From assembly GCF_029278605.1 (NCBI RefSeq), contig NZ_CP119574.1:496001-560000 (forward strand): DNA of 64,000 nucleotides, given 5' to 3'. The position numbers and the translations under genes are program-made. Numbering within the stretch: position 1 is the stretch's first letter; each line of letters opens with the position of its first letter. Source of the stretch: Cupriavidus sp. WKF15. Its GTDB lineage: Bacteria > Pseudomonadota > Gammaproteobacteria > Burkholderiales > Burkholderiaceae. Below are positions 53,976 through 62,393 of this stretch, piece after piece. The notes under the pieces were generated by a model that did no database searches, was not told the DNA's origin, and saw nothing but the letters and a program-made list of their open reading frames with translations.

Positions 53976-54608
53976 ATGGGCCTGTACAAGGACACACACT
54001 TGAGGCTCGCCGTGCACATCGCCATCCTGGCCTTCGAAGGCTTCAACGAACTCGACTCGCTGATCGCCTTCAACATCCTTAACCGGGTCACGCAGTCGGA
54101 CTGGCGCGTGTCGATCGCCAGTCCGACTGCCACCATACGTTCGATGAACGGCCTGGTGATGGAGTCGCAGGCCTCGCTCGAGGAGGCCTGCGAGGCGGAC
54201 GCGGTGCTGGTCGGTAGCGGGGTGCGCACGCGCGATGTTGTCGCCGATACGGCACTGATGTCGCAATTGAAGCTGGACCCGACACGTCAGTTGCTCGGTG
54301 CGCAATGTTCGGGGACGTTGATACTCGCTAGACTCGGCTTGCTGGGCGACGTGCCGGCGTGCACAGACCTGACCACGAAGTCGTGGGTGCAGGAAGCCGG
54401 AGTCGCCGTGCTGGATCAGCCATTTGTGGCCCATGGGAACGTGGCGACTGCGGGCGGTTGCTTGTCGGCGCCGTATCTGGCTGCCTGGTTCATCGCACGA
54501 CTGAAAGGCGTGGATGCTGCGTGCAGTGCGATTCACTACGTCGCGCCGGTCGGGGAGAAGGACGCCTTTGTGGCGCGCGCGCTGCGGAACATTTCGCCAT
54601 TCCTCTGA
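53976..54608 (+). CDS. DJ-1/PfpI-family protein
   Basis: A 210-residue protein with the family fold and a nucleophile elbow LLGAQCSGTLILA, Cys111. The preceding part (VHIAILAFEGFNELDSLIAF) is the first beta-alpha unit. ATG 53976 is used, but TTG 54000 with AAGGA 7 nt upstream is an attractive alternative (202 residues). Members include proteases, glyoxalases, amidase-like enzymes and regulator domains; without an HTH this is probably an enzyme. Divergent from the MocR gene. Confidence 0.85.
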   Translation: MGLYKDTHLRLAVHIAILAFEGFNELDSLIAFNILNRVTQSDWRVSIASPTATIRSMNGLVMESQASLEEACEADAVLVGSGVRTRDVVADTALMSQLKLDPTRQLLGAQCSGTLILARLGLLGDVPACTDLTTKSWVQEAGVAVLDQPFVAHGNVATAGGCLSAPYLAAWFIARLKGVDAACSAIHYVAPVGEKDAFVARALRNISPFL

Positions 54609-54679
54609 GGCTCACTGAGGCTGACGGGGGAGGGGGAGCGATCTCTGGTGGCTGGCACGGGAATTCTCGAGCCGTTTAC

Positions 54680-54715
54680 TTCGCATACGAAATGTACATA
54701 TACTTCGCATGCGAA
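54680..54715. promoter_or_regulatory. Twin palindromes, candidate MarR operators upstream of the hydratase gene
   Basis: TTCGCATACGAA (54680-54691) and TTCGCATGCGAA (54704-54715), 24 nt apart, about two helical turns. The second is a perfect 12-bp palindrome. The same site recurs at 56010-56021 in the MarR promoter, which ties this gene to that regulator. Confidence 0.65.
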
Positions 54716-54765
54716 CCTAGTGAATGCCTGTGACATTCATCACCCAACCCACCTAGAGGTCGACC

Positions 54766-55554
54766 ATGACCCCGGAAATCCATTTTGACCTGAGCGACGG
54801 CGTCCTGACCATTACGCTTGCCCGGCCGGAGAAGAAAAATGCCATGACGAACGAGATGTACGGCGTGCTGGCCGATACGATCGACGCGGCGCAGCAGGAC
54901 CACAGTATCCGCGTCGTGCTGTTGCAGGGAGATGGAGACAGCTTCACGGCCGGCAGTGATGTGGGGGAGTTTGCGGCGATCGCGGCGGGAAAGGGGCCCG
55001 GCGAACGGAACGTGCATCGCTTCCTGCACGCGCTCGCCAATGCGACGAAGACGCTCGTTGCCGCAGTCAACGGCAAGGCGGTCGGCGTCGGCACCACCAT
55101 GTTGCTTCATTGTGACTACGTCGTGCTCGCCGAAGACGCACAACTCATCACGCCGTTCGTCAACCTTGCCCTCGTTCCCGAGGCGGCTTCGAGTTACCTG
55201 TTGCCCTTGCGCATTGGACATGCCCGGGCCTTCGAGATGTTCGCGCTGGGCGAGCCGCTCGATGCACAAAACGCCGTTGCATGGGGCATCGCCAACAAAG
55301 TCTGCGCCACCGATCAACTGCGGGAGGAAGCGGCGCGGATGGCCCGCAGGATTGCCGGGAAGCCGTCTGGCTCGCTGAACGCAATGAAGACGCTGATGCG
55401 CGACGCGGAAAGACTGGTCGCGCAAATGGCGAGCGAAAGCGCCCGGTTCGAGGAGCGGCTCGCCAGTGCGGAAGCGAGGGAAGCCTTCTCGGCCTTTGCC
55501 GAGAAGCGCAAGCCTGATTTCATGCGAATCGCGGCCCGCGCTGTCCAGGGCTAG
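54766..55554 (+). CDS. Enoyl-CoA hydratase/isomerase family protein
   Basis: A 262-residue crotonase-fold protein: the oxyanion-hole part SFTAGSDVGEF (around 58-68) and the second motif AAVNGKAVGVGTTMLLHCD, with a Glu in LALVPEAASSYLLP in the usual catalytic region. It could be a hydratase or an isomerase of fatty-acid or aromatic CoA esters. Preceded by two MarR-type palindromes and convergent with the marR gene, overlapping its shifted end by 4 nt. Confidence 0.9.
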   Translation: MTPEIHFDLSDGVLTITLARPEKKNAMTNEMYGVLADTIDAAQQDHSIRVVLLQGDGDSFTAGSDVGEFAAIAAGKGPGERNVHRFLHALANATKTLVAAVNGKAVGVGTTMLLHCDYVVLAEDAQLITPFVNLALVPEAASSYLLPLRIGHARAFEMFALGEPLDAQNAVAWGIANKVCATDQLREEAARMARRIAGKPSGSLNAMKTLMRDAERLVAQMASESARFEERLASAEAREAFSAFAEKRKPDFMRIAARAVQG

Positions 55555-55980
55555 GCTTCGCTGTCGTCAGTGGCCGGGAATTTTGTCTGCAGGCTTGTCA
55601 GCCACCGTGCGACGATATCCAACTCGGCCTCGGTGAAGCCTTTCGTTAGTTTGGCGTTCAATGCCTTCATTCCGGCTTTCGAGCGCTGGCGCGCGGCCGG
55701 CTTCGGTCAACCATAGGCGTGACACACGGCGATCGGACTCGTCCGGCCGGCGCTCGATTAGCCCCGCCTTTTCCGTACGGTCGGCAAGGCCGCTCATCCC
55801 CGGTGCCCCCAGGTCCAATGCGGCAGCCGCCTCGCTCATCAGCGCACCGTCGTTGCCTCCCAGGAAAAACAGGAGCCCTGCCTGGGCTGCAGTCACGCCG
55901 CCTCCGGCCACTCGCGCTTGTGACCACCGCTGCAGGCGCCGCTGGCCCACATTCAACAGATAGACAAGGTGATGTTCCAT
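55551..55980 (-). pseudogene. MarR-family regulator with a frameshift
   Basis: From ATG 55980 (MEHHLVYLLNVGQRRLQRWS) about 95 residues follow the MarR winged helix (AAAALDLGAPGMSGLADRTE..GLIERRPDESDRRVSRLWLT). After LTEAGRA the frame goes wrong. The sister frame continues AGMKALNAKLTKGFTEAELD, IVARWLTSLQTKFP to a stop at 55551, the expected C-terminal helices. One indel near 55675-55690 explains it. Either a real mutation or a sequence error; if real, dimerisation is lost. Confidence 0.75.
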
Positions 55981-56009
55981 ATCGGGATCCGCTTGGACGT
56001 GGGAGTTAG

Positions 56010-56021
56010 TTCGTATGCGAA
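56010..56021. promoter_or_regulatory. MarR-type palindrome in the marR promoter
   Basis: TTCGTATGCGAA, the reverse complement of the site at 54680-54691, 30 nt before the marR start. Confidence 0.6.
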
Positions 56022-56052
56022 TATACCATGCACCCCTGTCAATGCCGCCGAT

Positions 56053-56074
56053 TGTATCCATGACAATTATTTGA
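56053..56074. promoter_or_regulatory. 22-bp motif, copy 2, upstream of marR
   Basis: Identical to 53931-53952 over all 22 bp (TGTATCCATGACAATT.. ATTTGA). Its neighbour, the MarR palindrome at 56010, suggests two regulators meet here. Confidence 0.55.
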
Positions 56075-56211
56075 ATGTCATGGTGCATTGACCTTACGAT
56101 GGAGCCATACCCTCCTTGGTCAGGTCCGATACGCTGAAGTGCGAGTGAAGTCTGGCAGCGCTTGCCCCGAAAGCGGGACGGCCAACATGGCGGGGAAACA
56201 AGGAGGAATCA

Positions 56212-56556
56212 TGGACGACTTCCTGACCGCCCTCGGCGCCATCTGCTTTTTTATCTCCGTGTACACGGCGCTGTCGTATGAGCCGAAGGCGATCAACATC
56301 CGCGCCGGAATTCCGCGCAATCCCCTTCAGTCGATAGGCCGCGAGACGGGAAAGCCGGGCAGCTCCGAGCTCGCCTCCGCGGCTTGCCATCCACGCTGGC
56401 CGGGAAGGGATTCGCGCAGGCGCTCGCTCCATTGCGAGAGGACATCATCGGGCCGAATACGCTCGTCCCGCAGGTGACGTTCCGGAACAGCTCTATGCTC
56501 ATCTCAGGTTTCATCGCCCATCGCGAACCCATACAGCCTTTGCGCCTGCATTATTA
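56212..56556 (+). pseudogene. Degenerate frame of unknown family, apparently frameshifted
   Basis: ATG 56212 has AAGGAGG 4 nt upstream and begins MDDFLTALGAICFFISVYTA then LSYEPKAINIRAGIPRNPLQ. Near 56365 the protein-like character moves to another frame: LPSTLAGKGFAQALAPLRED, IIGPNTLVPQVTFRNSSMLI, SGFIAHREP, ending in TAG at 56554-56556. I do not recognise the family. The strong ribosome site and two coherent pieces argue for one broken gene. Confidence 0.4.
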
Positions 56557-56827
56557 GTTTGTGTCCTGAATCGCGGCATATTTGTCATTTGAGATGCGAC
56601 GGAAAGGGCCAATCATTAGCAAATGCCTCGGCGCAACAGGCCCGCTCCTATCAGGACAAAAGCCGCGTGACGGCCCACACCTTGACGCGGTTGCCGCTCC
56701 CGGCAGGCCCCGACATGGGTGGGGGCGCTCGGGCAATTGCATGGGCGATGCCACCATGCAGGACAGCATGCTGCGAGGCATCATCCTGCTTCAGGATCAG
56801 GGCCCACGCCCGACGAAGAAACTCACC

Positions 56828-57304
56828 ATGTCGACAATTCACTTTCACTATAAGACCACTTCGACGCCCGAGCAGTTTGTCGCTGCGCTGACTGACTTCG
56901 GTCCTGGTCGCTCGGAGCTCTTCGGCAACAGCGCAGACGAATACCTGAAGGTGCATCACCGGGGCGCCTTCGAGGCCGACGTCACGGAGGGCTCGGGCGG
57001 CATCTGGGAACGACTGCATTACGACTGGTCGGATCCCGATTGTGTCGTCTTGACGACAACCGACTCCAACGTATGGGGAGGCCGGTCAGGCCATACCTAT
57101 ACGTTCACGCGTCTGCCTGACGGGACGACCGCGCTGGACGCGGTCGTGGTGCGGGAAGGAAAGAACATCAAAGGACGGGTGCTCGGGCTCGTGCTCGGAA
57201 CCATCGGTAGACACGTTCTGGCAAAGGCCTTTGCGAAGAGCATCAAGGCCATTGAAATCCAGAACAGCGTGGCAAGAAAAGAAGGCGCGCCGAGTACCGG
57301 CTAA
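56828..57304 (+). CDS. SRPBCC (START-like) family protein
   Basis: A 158-residue protein with a helix-grip pattern: MSTIHFHYKTTSTPEQFVAA, a central GGIWERLHYDWSDPDCVVLT, strand WGGRSGHTYTFTRLPDGTTA and a long C-terminal helix (TIGRHVLAKAFAKSIKAIE). Such proteins bind hydrophobic ligands or act as cyclase/aromatase-like enzymes. The ribosome site is weak. Upstream in-frame codons lack family character. Confidence 0.75.
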   Translation: MSTIHFHYKTTSTPEQFVAALTDFGPGRSELFGNSADEYLKVHHRGAFEADVTEGSGGIWERLHYDWSDPDCVVLTTTDSNVWGGRSGHTYTFTRLPDGTTALDAVVVREGKNIKGRVLGLVLGTIGRHVLAKAFAKSIKAIEIQNSVARKEGAPSTG

Positions 57305-57445
57305 ACCTCAAACGCAGGCGGCGATCTGGGCAATCCGTCGCACCAGACTTGGGTGCGCAAACGTCAACGTCAGGCACGGCCGTGGCGGGAGGACGCGCCC
57401 CAGCTTCCCGCAGCAATCGATCACAGGGCTGCCGAGGTGAAATCG

Positions 57446-57664
57446 ATGGACTCGCACGTCGACCACATCCTGATCGTCGATGACGACTGGGAAATCCGCG
57501 AATTGGTCTCGGCCTATCTCACCAAGAACGGTCTGCGTGTGACGGTGGCGCCCGATGGCCGGCATATGCGGTCGTTCCTGGAAGCCAATACCGTTGACCT
57601 GGGCTCGACGTGTGCGCTTGTCGAAAGCTTGCCTACGACTACCAGGACACCGGAAAGGCGGTGA
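57446..57664 (+). pseudogene. Response-regulator receiver domain, truncated
   Basis: Starting MDSHVDHILIVDDDWEIREL with the acidic cluster and continuing VSAYLTKNGLRVTVAPDG, the N-terminal half of an OmpR-type receiver. Similarity stops at VDL, just before the phospho-acceptor Asp, and an unrelated Thr/Arg-rich tail follows. GAGGTG precedes the ATG. The rest of the gene is deleted. Confidence 0.7.
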
Positions 57665-57744
57665 CCGTGCAGTAGAAGTCGGCGGCGCCATCGACACGGC
57701 TCGCCAACTCCCACAGTTTACCTATTACCCAAAAAGGAATCGAT

Positions 57745-58521
57745 ATGTTGAATCGCAAATTTGCCCCTCTCGCGCTGCTGGCATTCGGCATGGCCGTCAG
57801 CGCGCCAACCTTTGCAGCGGACGACGTCAACCAGCCTTCCGTTGTGATCGTGCATGGCGCCTTTGCCGACGGCTCTGACTGGGCGAAAGTCATCCCGCTT
57901 CTGCAAGCGAAAGGCGTGAAGGTTCAGGCCGTTCAGAACGGGCTGAACTCGCTTGCAGACGACGTGGCTGCCACGCGTCGTGCCATCGACAATCAGTCCG
58001 GCAAGGTCGTTCTGGTGGGCCACTCGTGGGGCGGCACCGTCATCTCCGAGGCGGGCGCGAATGACAAGGTCTCCGCACTGGTTTATGTGGCTGCCTTCGC
58101 ACCCGATGCCGGGCAGTCGACGGAAGAGGCGGGAAAGGGATTCGCACCCGCGCCCGGCAGCGCCAAGCTGGTTGTGGATACCGAAGGCTACCTGTCGCTT
58201 CCCGAGGCCGCGCTGGCCAGCGATTTTGCGCAGGATGTCCCGGCCGCGCAGGCACGCGTCATGGCGGCCACGCAGGGGCCGGTCAAGGCCACGGCATTTG
58301 GCGAAAAGACGACGGTTGCTGCCTGGGCTGAGAAGCCTTCGTGGTACATCGTCAGCGAAGACGACCGGATGATCCAGCCGGATCTGGAGCGGGCCATGGC
58401 GAAGAAGATTGGTGCACGGGTGACGAGTCTCCCGACAAGCCATGTCCCCCAGCAGTCGCGACCCGAGGAAGTGGCAAAGGTCGTTCTCGATGCCGTGCAC
58501 GCTGTTGAGGCGCACAGGTAA
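57745..58521 (+). CDS. Exported alpha/beta hydrolase
   Basis: A 258-residue protein with a signal peptide (MLNRKFAPLALLAFGMAVSA PTFA). The alpha/beta-hydrolase triad is visible: Ser94 in GHSWGG, Asp206/207 in VSEDDRM and His233 in TSHVPQ. HGAFADGSDW supplies the oxyanion region. It resembles the salicylate-esterase/hydroxynitrile-lyase-like group of small hydrolases seen in bacteria. AAAAGGAA precedes the ATG. Substrate unknown. Confidence 0.88.
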   Translation: MLNRKFAPLALLAFGMAVSAPTFAADDVNQPSVVIVHGAFADGSDWAKVIPLLQAKGVKVQAVQNGLNSLADDVAATRRAIDNQSGKVVLVGHSWGGTVISEAGANDKVSALVYVAAFAPDAGQSTEEAGKGFAPAPGSAKLVVDTEGYLSLPEAALASDFAQDVPAAQARVMAATQGPVKATAFGEKTTVAAWAEKPSWYIVSEDDRMIQPDLERAMAKKIGARVTSLPTSHVPQQSRPEEVAKVVLDAVHAVEAHR

Positions 58522-58898
58522 GAAAAGGAAGTTGCGTCTAACGGGCATCGTCACCCCCAAAGTGCGCACTGAGCGACGTGCCTGCCCATCCGTTTTTGGG
58601 AGACTGACATTGACGGCGCCACGTCAACTAGCGGTGAACGCTGCGTCCTGTCTCAATGGGATTGTCAGGCGGCCGGGGCCAATCCAGAATGAGCCAACGA
58701 TGTAAGGATGGTGAAGAGATTCAGGAGACCCGATAAGCAGTCGGCACTTGGTTTGCGCTGGTTGTGCAGCGCGGCTCCGTCACTATCTGAACCCGTTTTC
58801 CGTATCCCACCACGCGTTCATCAAACTCGAAGCCGCCGGAGCGAGACGGCTTTTTTGAAAGACTAGACGGGGCACACACCCCAACCAGGAGGCATCGC
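58522..58898. other. Gap containing dispersed repeat copy 1
   Basis: No gene recognised. The repeat at 58603-58722 is described separately. The rest may hold the promoter of the next gene. Confidence 0.4.
58603..58722. repeat. Dispersed repeat of about 120 nt, copy 1
   Basis: Key shared words with copy 2 are AACGCTGC, CAATGGGATTGTCAG, CCAGAATG and CTAACGATG/CCAACGATG, in the same order and spacing. Similarity is strong in the middle and fades at the ends. It looks like the end of a mobile element rather than a coding fragment. Confidence 0.6.
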
Positions 58899-59312
58899 AT
58901 GCACCCACTCCGTCAACTCAGGGAAACAAGCGTTCCCACGTATGAGGCGATTGCCGCCATCCTGGCGGAAGACGTCGTCTTCAACAGCCCGCTTCTTGTA
59001 CGCCCTATTGCCGGGCGCGATGCGGTTGCGCGAACCTTGGTCCAATCCAGCACCACCCGGGGAAGTCCAGGCGAGTACGTCCTTGAGTGCAAGATTGACG
59101 CCAACACCACGCTGCTGCGCTGGAAAGGCACAATTGACGGTCATCCTCTTGAAAGCCTGGAGCTGTTGGTGGACGACGCTAATGGCCTCTTGGTCGAGCG
59201 CACTATCGCTTTTCGCCCGTTCCCCGCGTTGCGCATCTTTCGGGACAGGATGAAGGCAAGCCTTGGCGACAGCCTGGGTGTCGGCATGTGGGACTACGAG
59301 CCCGAGGCCTGA
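58899..59312 (+). CDS. NTF2/SnoaL-like protein
   Basis: A 137-residue protein of the nuclear transport factor 2 fold: YEAIAAILAEDVVFNSPLLV, RPIAGRDAV.., then CKIDANTTLLRWKGTIDGHP and ERTIAFRPFPALRIFRDRM. This cone-shaped fold is used by ketosteroid-isomerase-like and SnoaL-like enzymes. AGGAGG lies 6 nt before the ATG. Substrate not predictable. Confidence 0.78.
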   Translation: MHPLRQLRETSVPTYEAIAAILAEDVVFNSPLLVRPIAGRDAVARTLVQSSTTRGSPGEYVLECKIDANTTLLRWKGTIDGHPLESLELLVDDANGLLVERTIAFRPFPALRIFRDRMKASLGDSLGVGMWDYEPEA

Positions 59313-59628
59313 GGCTTTGATCGCGCACCGGCGTCAGCGAGACCATGGCGCGGGTGCCGTAAGAGCGTACAGACAGCGGCGATGCCTTCGAACCCGTTGA
59401 CGCCTCCCAAGTTGAGGGCCAGCGGCGCGTCAGCGCTTGTGCGGTACCGACTGGGCCGCTGCCTGCAATGTGAGCTTTTCCTCTCTCGAATTACAGCGTT
59501 GATCACGCCGTGTAGGCGCGTCTCTATACCCGACGAGTCGCGCATTTGTCGCGCCCATCTTGATTGCGACCACAATTAATCCTAGACTGAGTCGAACGGA
59601 ATCCGGCTGAGCCGAGCAAGAGAAAATT
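59313..59628. other. Gap without a recognised gene
   Basis: About 315 nt before the quinone reductase gene; it must hold its promoter. No other signal seen. Confidence 0.35.
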
Positions 59629-60621
59629 ATGAAAGCCATTCAATTGAACGCATTTGGCGAAGCAGATGTGCTCGGCTTGTCTGATGTTGAAGTTCCAGTT
59701 CCACGCGATGAGGAGGTTTTGATCAGGGTCTCTGCCGCTGGCGTCAGCTTCGTCGACGTGCGGCAGCGCCTCGGTGTCTACAATCAGGCGTCCACACGTG
59801 TCGGGGGCATCTCATTTCCTCACGTTCCGGGCTCGCAGGCCGTCGGAACGGTCGTCGCGCTTGGCCCGACAGCGAACCGGGCCTTGCATGGACGGAAGGT
59901 CGTTGCGCACGTCCGCAAAGGGGCTTATGCCGAATACCTGATAGCACCAGGTCCAGATTGCGTCGTGGTGCCCGATGATGCCGACGAAGCGGTGTTGGCC
60001 GCGATTCCCATGCAAGGGCTGACCGCCTACTGTCTGCTGACCGCGTCAACGGTGCTCAAAGCGGGGGAAAGCATCCTCGTGCATGCGGCCGGCGGCGGGG
60101 TCGGCAGCATTGCGGTCCAGATCGCGAAAATCATGGGTGCCGGCCCCGTCATTGCGACGGCGGCAACACCAGAGAAACGTGATTATGCGCTCGCAATGGG
60201 CGCAGATTTCGCGATCGACTATGAAAGACCAGACTGGCCCAGTCAGGTACTGCAGGCGACGGGTGGTCGCGGAGTGGATGTACTGCTGGAGTCAATTGGC
60301 GGGGATGTGTTCGAACGAAACTTTGAGTGCCTGGCCGACTTCGGACGCTGCGTCATCTTTGGGTCAGCCCGTGGCCCCGGAAAACCTGTCGAACCCCGTC
60401 GCTTGATGACCCGATGCCAAAGCCTCGCCGGATTCTACCTGCCAGTGCTCTACGACGATGTCGAGAGAACGAGTCAAGGCCTTCAGTTCCTGGTTGACCA
60501 CGTAGTGGCCGGAAACATCAACGTTCGGATCGCTGAAGAGATCCCGCTCGCCGAAGCATGTCGCGCACACCGAATGCTCGAAGGCAGGGAGGTGATCGGA
60601 GCGGTCGTCCTGAGGCCGTAG
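59629..60621 (+). CDS. Zinc-independent quinone oxidoreductase (MDR family)
   Basis: A 330-residue NAD(P)H:quinone reductase-like enzyme. GroES-like fold (MKAIQLNAFGEADVLGLSDV..RVSAAGVSFVDVRQR), the cofactor motif LVHAAGGGVGSIAVQIAK, and no structural-zinc cysteines. It may reduce quinones or unsaturated carbonyls. The TetR gene follows 90 nt later on the same strand. Confidence 0.9.
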   Translation: MKAIQLNAFGEADVLGLSDVEVPVPRDEEVLIRVSAAGVSFVDVRQRLGVYNQASTRVGGISFPHVPGSQAVGTVVALGPTANRALHGRKVVAHVRKGAYAEYLIAPGPDCVVVPDDADEAVLAAIPMQGLTAYCLLTASTVLKAGESILVHAAGGGVGSIAVQIAKIMGAGPVIATAATPEKRDYALAMGADFAIDYERPDWPSQVLQATGGRGVDVLLESIGGDVFERNFECLADFGRCVIFGSARGPGKPVEPRRLMTRCQSLAGFYLPVLYDDVERTSQGLQFLVDHVVAGNINVRIAEEIPLAEACRAHRMLEGREVIGAVVLRP

Positions 60622-60710
60622 TCCAAAGCCGCTTTCGAAGTTCAACGAGACATGGAGCATGTGCATCAGTCCGAAAAGTGGTCTAACACCGAATCAATCG
60701 GGGGACATTC

Positions 60711-61301
60711 ATGGTGTATGTAAGACGAGAGCAATCTGACGAAAACCGCGCGGCCTTGCTGGCCACGGCCGGTCGGTTGTTTCGCGAACGAGGTATCGAT
60801 GGCGTGGGTGTTGCGGAAATCGCGCGCGAAGCCGGGCTGACACATGGGGCGTTGTATGCGCATTTTCGCTCGAAGGACGATCTTGCGACGGAAGCCTTTT
60901 CGCAGGGCCTGGCGCGGAGCCGCGAAGCGTTCCGCGGCGAGGCAACGCGCCGCATGCGCAGCGTGTCGGAATATCTCGACTATTTGCTTTCGCCACTGCG
61001 GCGCGACAATCCTGGCATGAGTTGCCCGATGACGGCGTCGGCTAGCGAAATCGGGCGACATGGAAAGGACATCAGCGCGCGGTTCGCCCAAGGGTTTCAG
61101 GAAAAGGCGAGCGCATTCGAGGCCGTGCTTGACGAATCTATGCCCGAGGCCGAACGGCGCCGTCTGGCGATGACCATTGTCGCGGCGGAGATCGGGGCAA
61201 TGGCCGCCGCCCGTGCTGTCGCAAAAAGCGACCCGTCGTTGTCCGATGAAATACTGAAGGCGGTGCATGCCGTACTGGTGAAAGCCTCGAAGGGACAGTA
61301 A
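60711..61301 (+). CDS. TetR-family transcriptional regulator
   Basis: A 196-residue regulator: LLATAGRLFRERGIDGVGVA, then EIAREAGLTHGALYAHFRSK, the TetR DNA-binding domain. The C-terminal domain keeps the CPM motif (NPGMSCPMTASASE) of the group that senses quinone-like or thiol-reactive compounds. GGGGGA lies 5 nt before the ATG. It probably controls the flanking oxidoreductase and YciI-like genes. Confidence 0.9.
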   Translation: MVYVRREQSDENRAALLATAGRLFRERGIDGVGVAEIAREAGLTHGALYAHFRSKDDLATEAFSQGLARSREAFRGEATRRMRSVSEYLDYLLSPLRRDNPGMSCPMTASASEIGRHGKDISARFAQGFQEKASAFEAVLDESMPEAERRRLAMTIVAAEIGAMAAARAVAKSDPSLSDEILKAVHAVLVKASKGQ

Positions 61302-61442
61302 AACGACGTTCGATATCTGACTGCGCCACGTCACCCGAGAATGCGCGGATCGTTCGTCTCCGGCTGGCTCGCGAGTTCATCCTCGGCATTGAAGCGCACT
61401 AACCAACCTTCATCACAGATACCCCAACTCAAGGACAACATC

Positions 61443-62306
61443 GTGTCACAAGATCTGTCACGCCGCCGCTTCCTTGTATCCGCCGCCGCAGGCGTCGCAG
61501 GCCTTGCGCTTGCCGACATGTCCTCGGCCATGGCAGCGTCCTCGCTCTCCCAAGACGCTGCCGTGCAAGCCGCGGCGCCTGCGCTTCCCACGCTTTCTGA
61601 AGTCCTATCAGGAGATCCTGGCTCAATGAAATTCGTGAACTACGCGAAGTACGTTCACGATCAGGACAGAGTGAACGCGTCCCGAGCCGAACACGTTGCT
61701 TATGCAGATGCACTTCGCGAACACGACCGGCTAGTGATGGGGGGGCCATTGCTGGACGACGACGGGCGGGCCGGCGGTGTCCTGCTCGTTTATCAGGTTG
61801 CGTCTGAACAGGAAGCTGAGACGTTAGCGCAAAGAGATCCGTTCGTTCTGCAAGGTGCGATTGCGGACTATCGCCTGGCGGAGTGGGCCGTGCTTAGCAG
61901 AAACGTCGACGTCAAGACCCTTGCCGCTTCGCTCGTCACGGCGGATCGGCAAGCTCAGCCCAAGGATCCGCGCGCCTCTGATGCTACGTCGCTCGCACCG
62001 GACGCACGCCCCGCGAGGCTTTATGTCAATTACGCGAAATACGTTTCCGACCACTCCCGCATCGAGCGGGTGAGGCCTGCGCACCGGTCGTATGCGCGGG
62101 CGATCAGGGCGAAAGGCGCGCTGATGATAGCCGGTCCTTTCGCAGACGACTCGGGCGCACTGCTCATTTATCGGGCACAGTCGAAAGACGAGGCGATGGC
62201 GCTGGTATTAGAGGACCCGTACCACGCCGAGGGCGTGTATGAAACTTACGCGCTTTCAGAGTGGCGGCTGTTCGGATTGAATGCAGGATTGATCGAGAGA
62301 CGTTGA
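61443..62306 (+). CDS. Tat-exported protein with two YciI-like domains
   Basis: A 287-residue protein starting with a twin-arginine signal (SRRRFLVSAAAGVAGLALAD) and cleavage near AMAAS. Two YciI-like domains follow, about residues 56-158 and 188-284, sharing NYAKYVxDxxRxxxxRxxHxxYAxA(L/I)R and GPxxDD..GxLL(V)YxxxSxxEAxxLxxxDP(F/Y). GTG 61443 has AAGGA 7 nt upstream; the longer in-frame ATG at 61341 would push the signal too far in. Tat export implies folding before export, perhaps with a cofactor. Confidence 0.85.
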   Translation: MSQDLSRRRFLVSAAAGVAGLALADMSSAMAASSLSQDAAVQAAAPALPTLSEVLSGDPGSMKFVNYAKYVHDQDRVNASRAEHVAYADALREHDRLVMGGPLLDDDGRAGGVLLVYQVASEQEAETLAQRDPFVLQGAIADYRLAEWAVLSRNVDVKTLAASLVTADRQAQPKDPRASDATSLAPDARPARLYVNYAKYVSDHSRIERVRPAHRSYARAIRAKGALMIAGPFADDSGALLIYRAQSKDEAMALVLEDPYHAEGVYETYALSEWRLFGLNAGLIERR

Positions 62307-62393
62307 AGCGCATACTGACCGGGCCTTCTGTGGATAAGGCCCGGTCATAGGAGCGAAAGCGCACCTGGTTCCGCCACGTATCGAGTACGCCGA

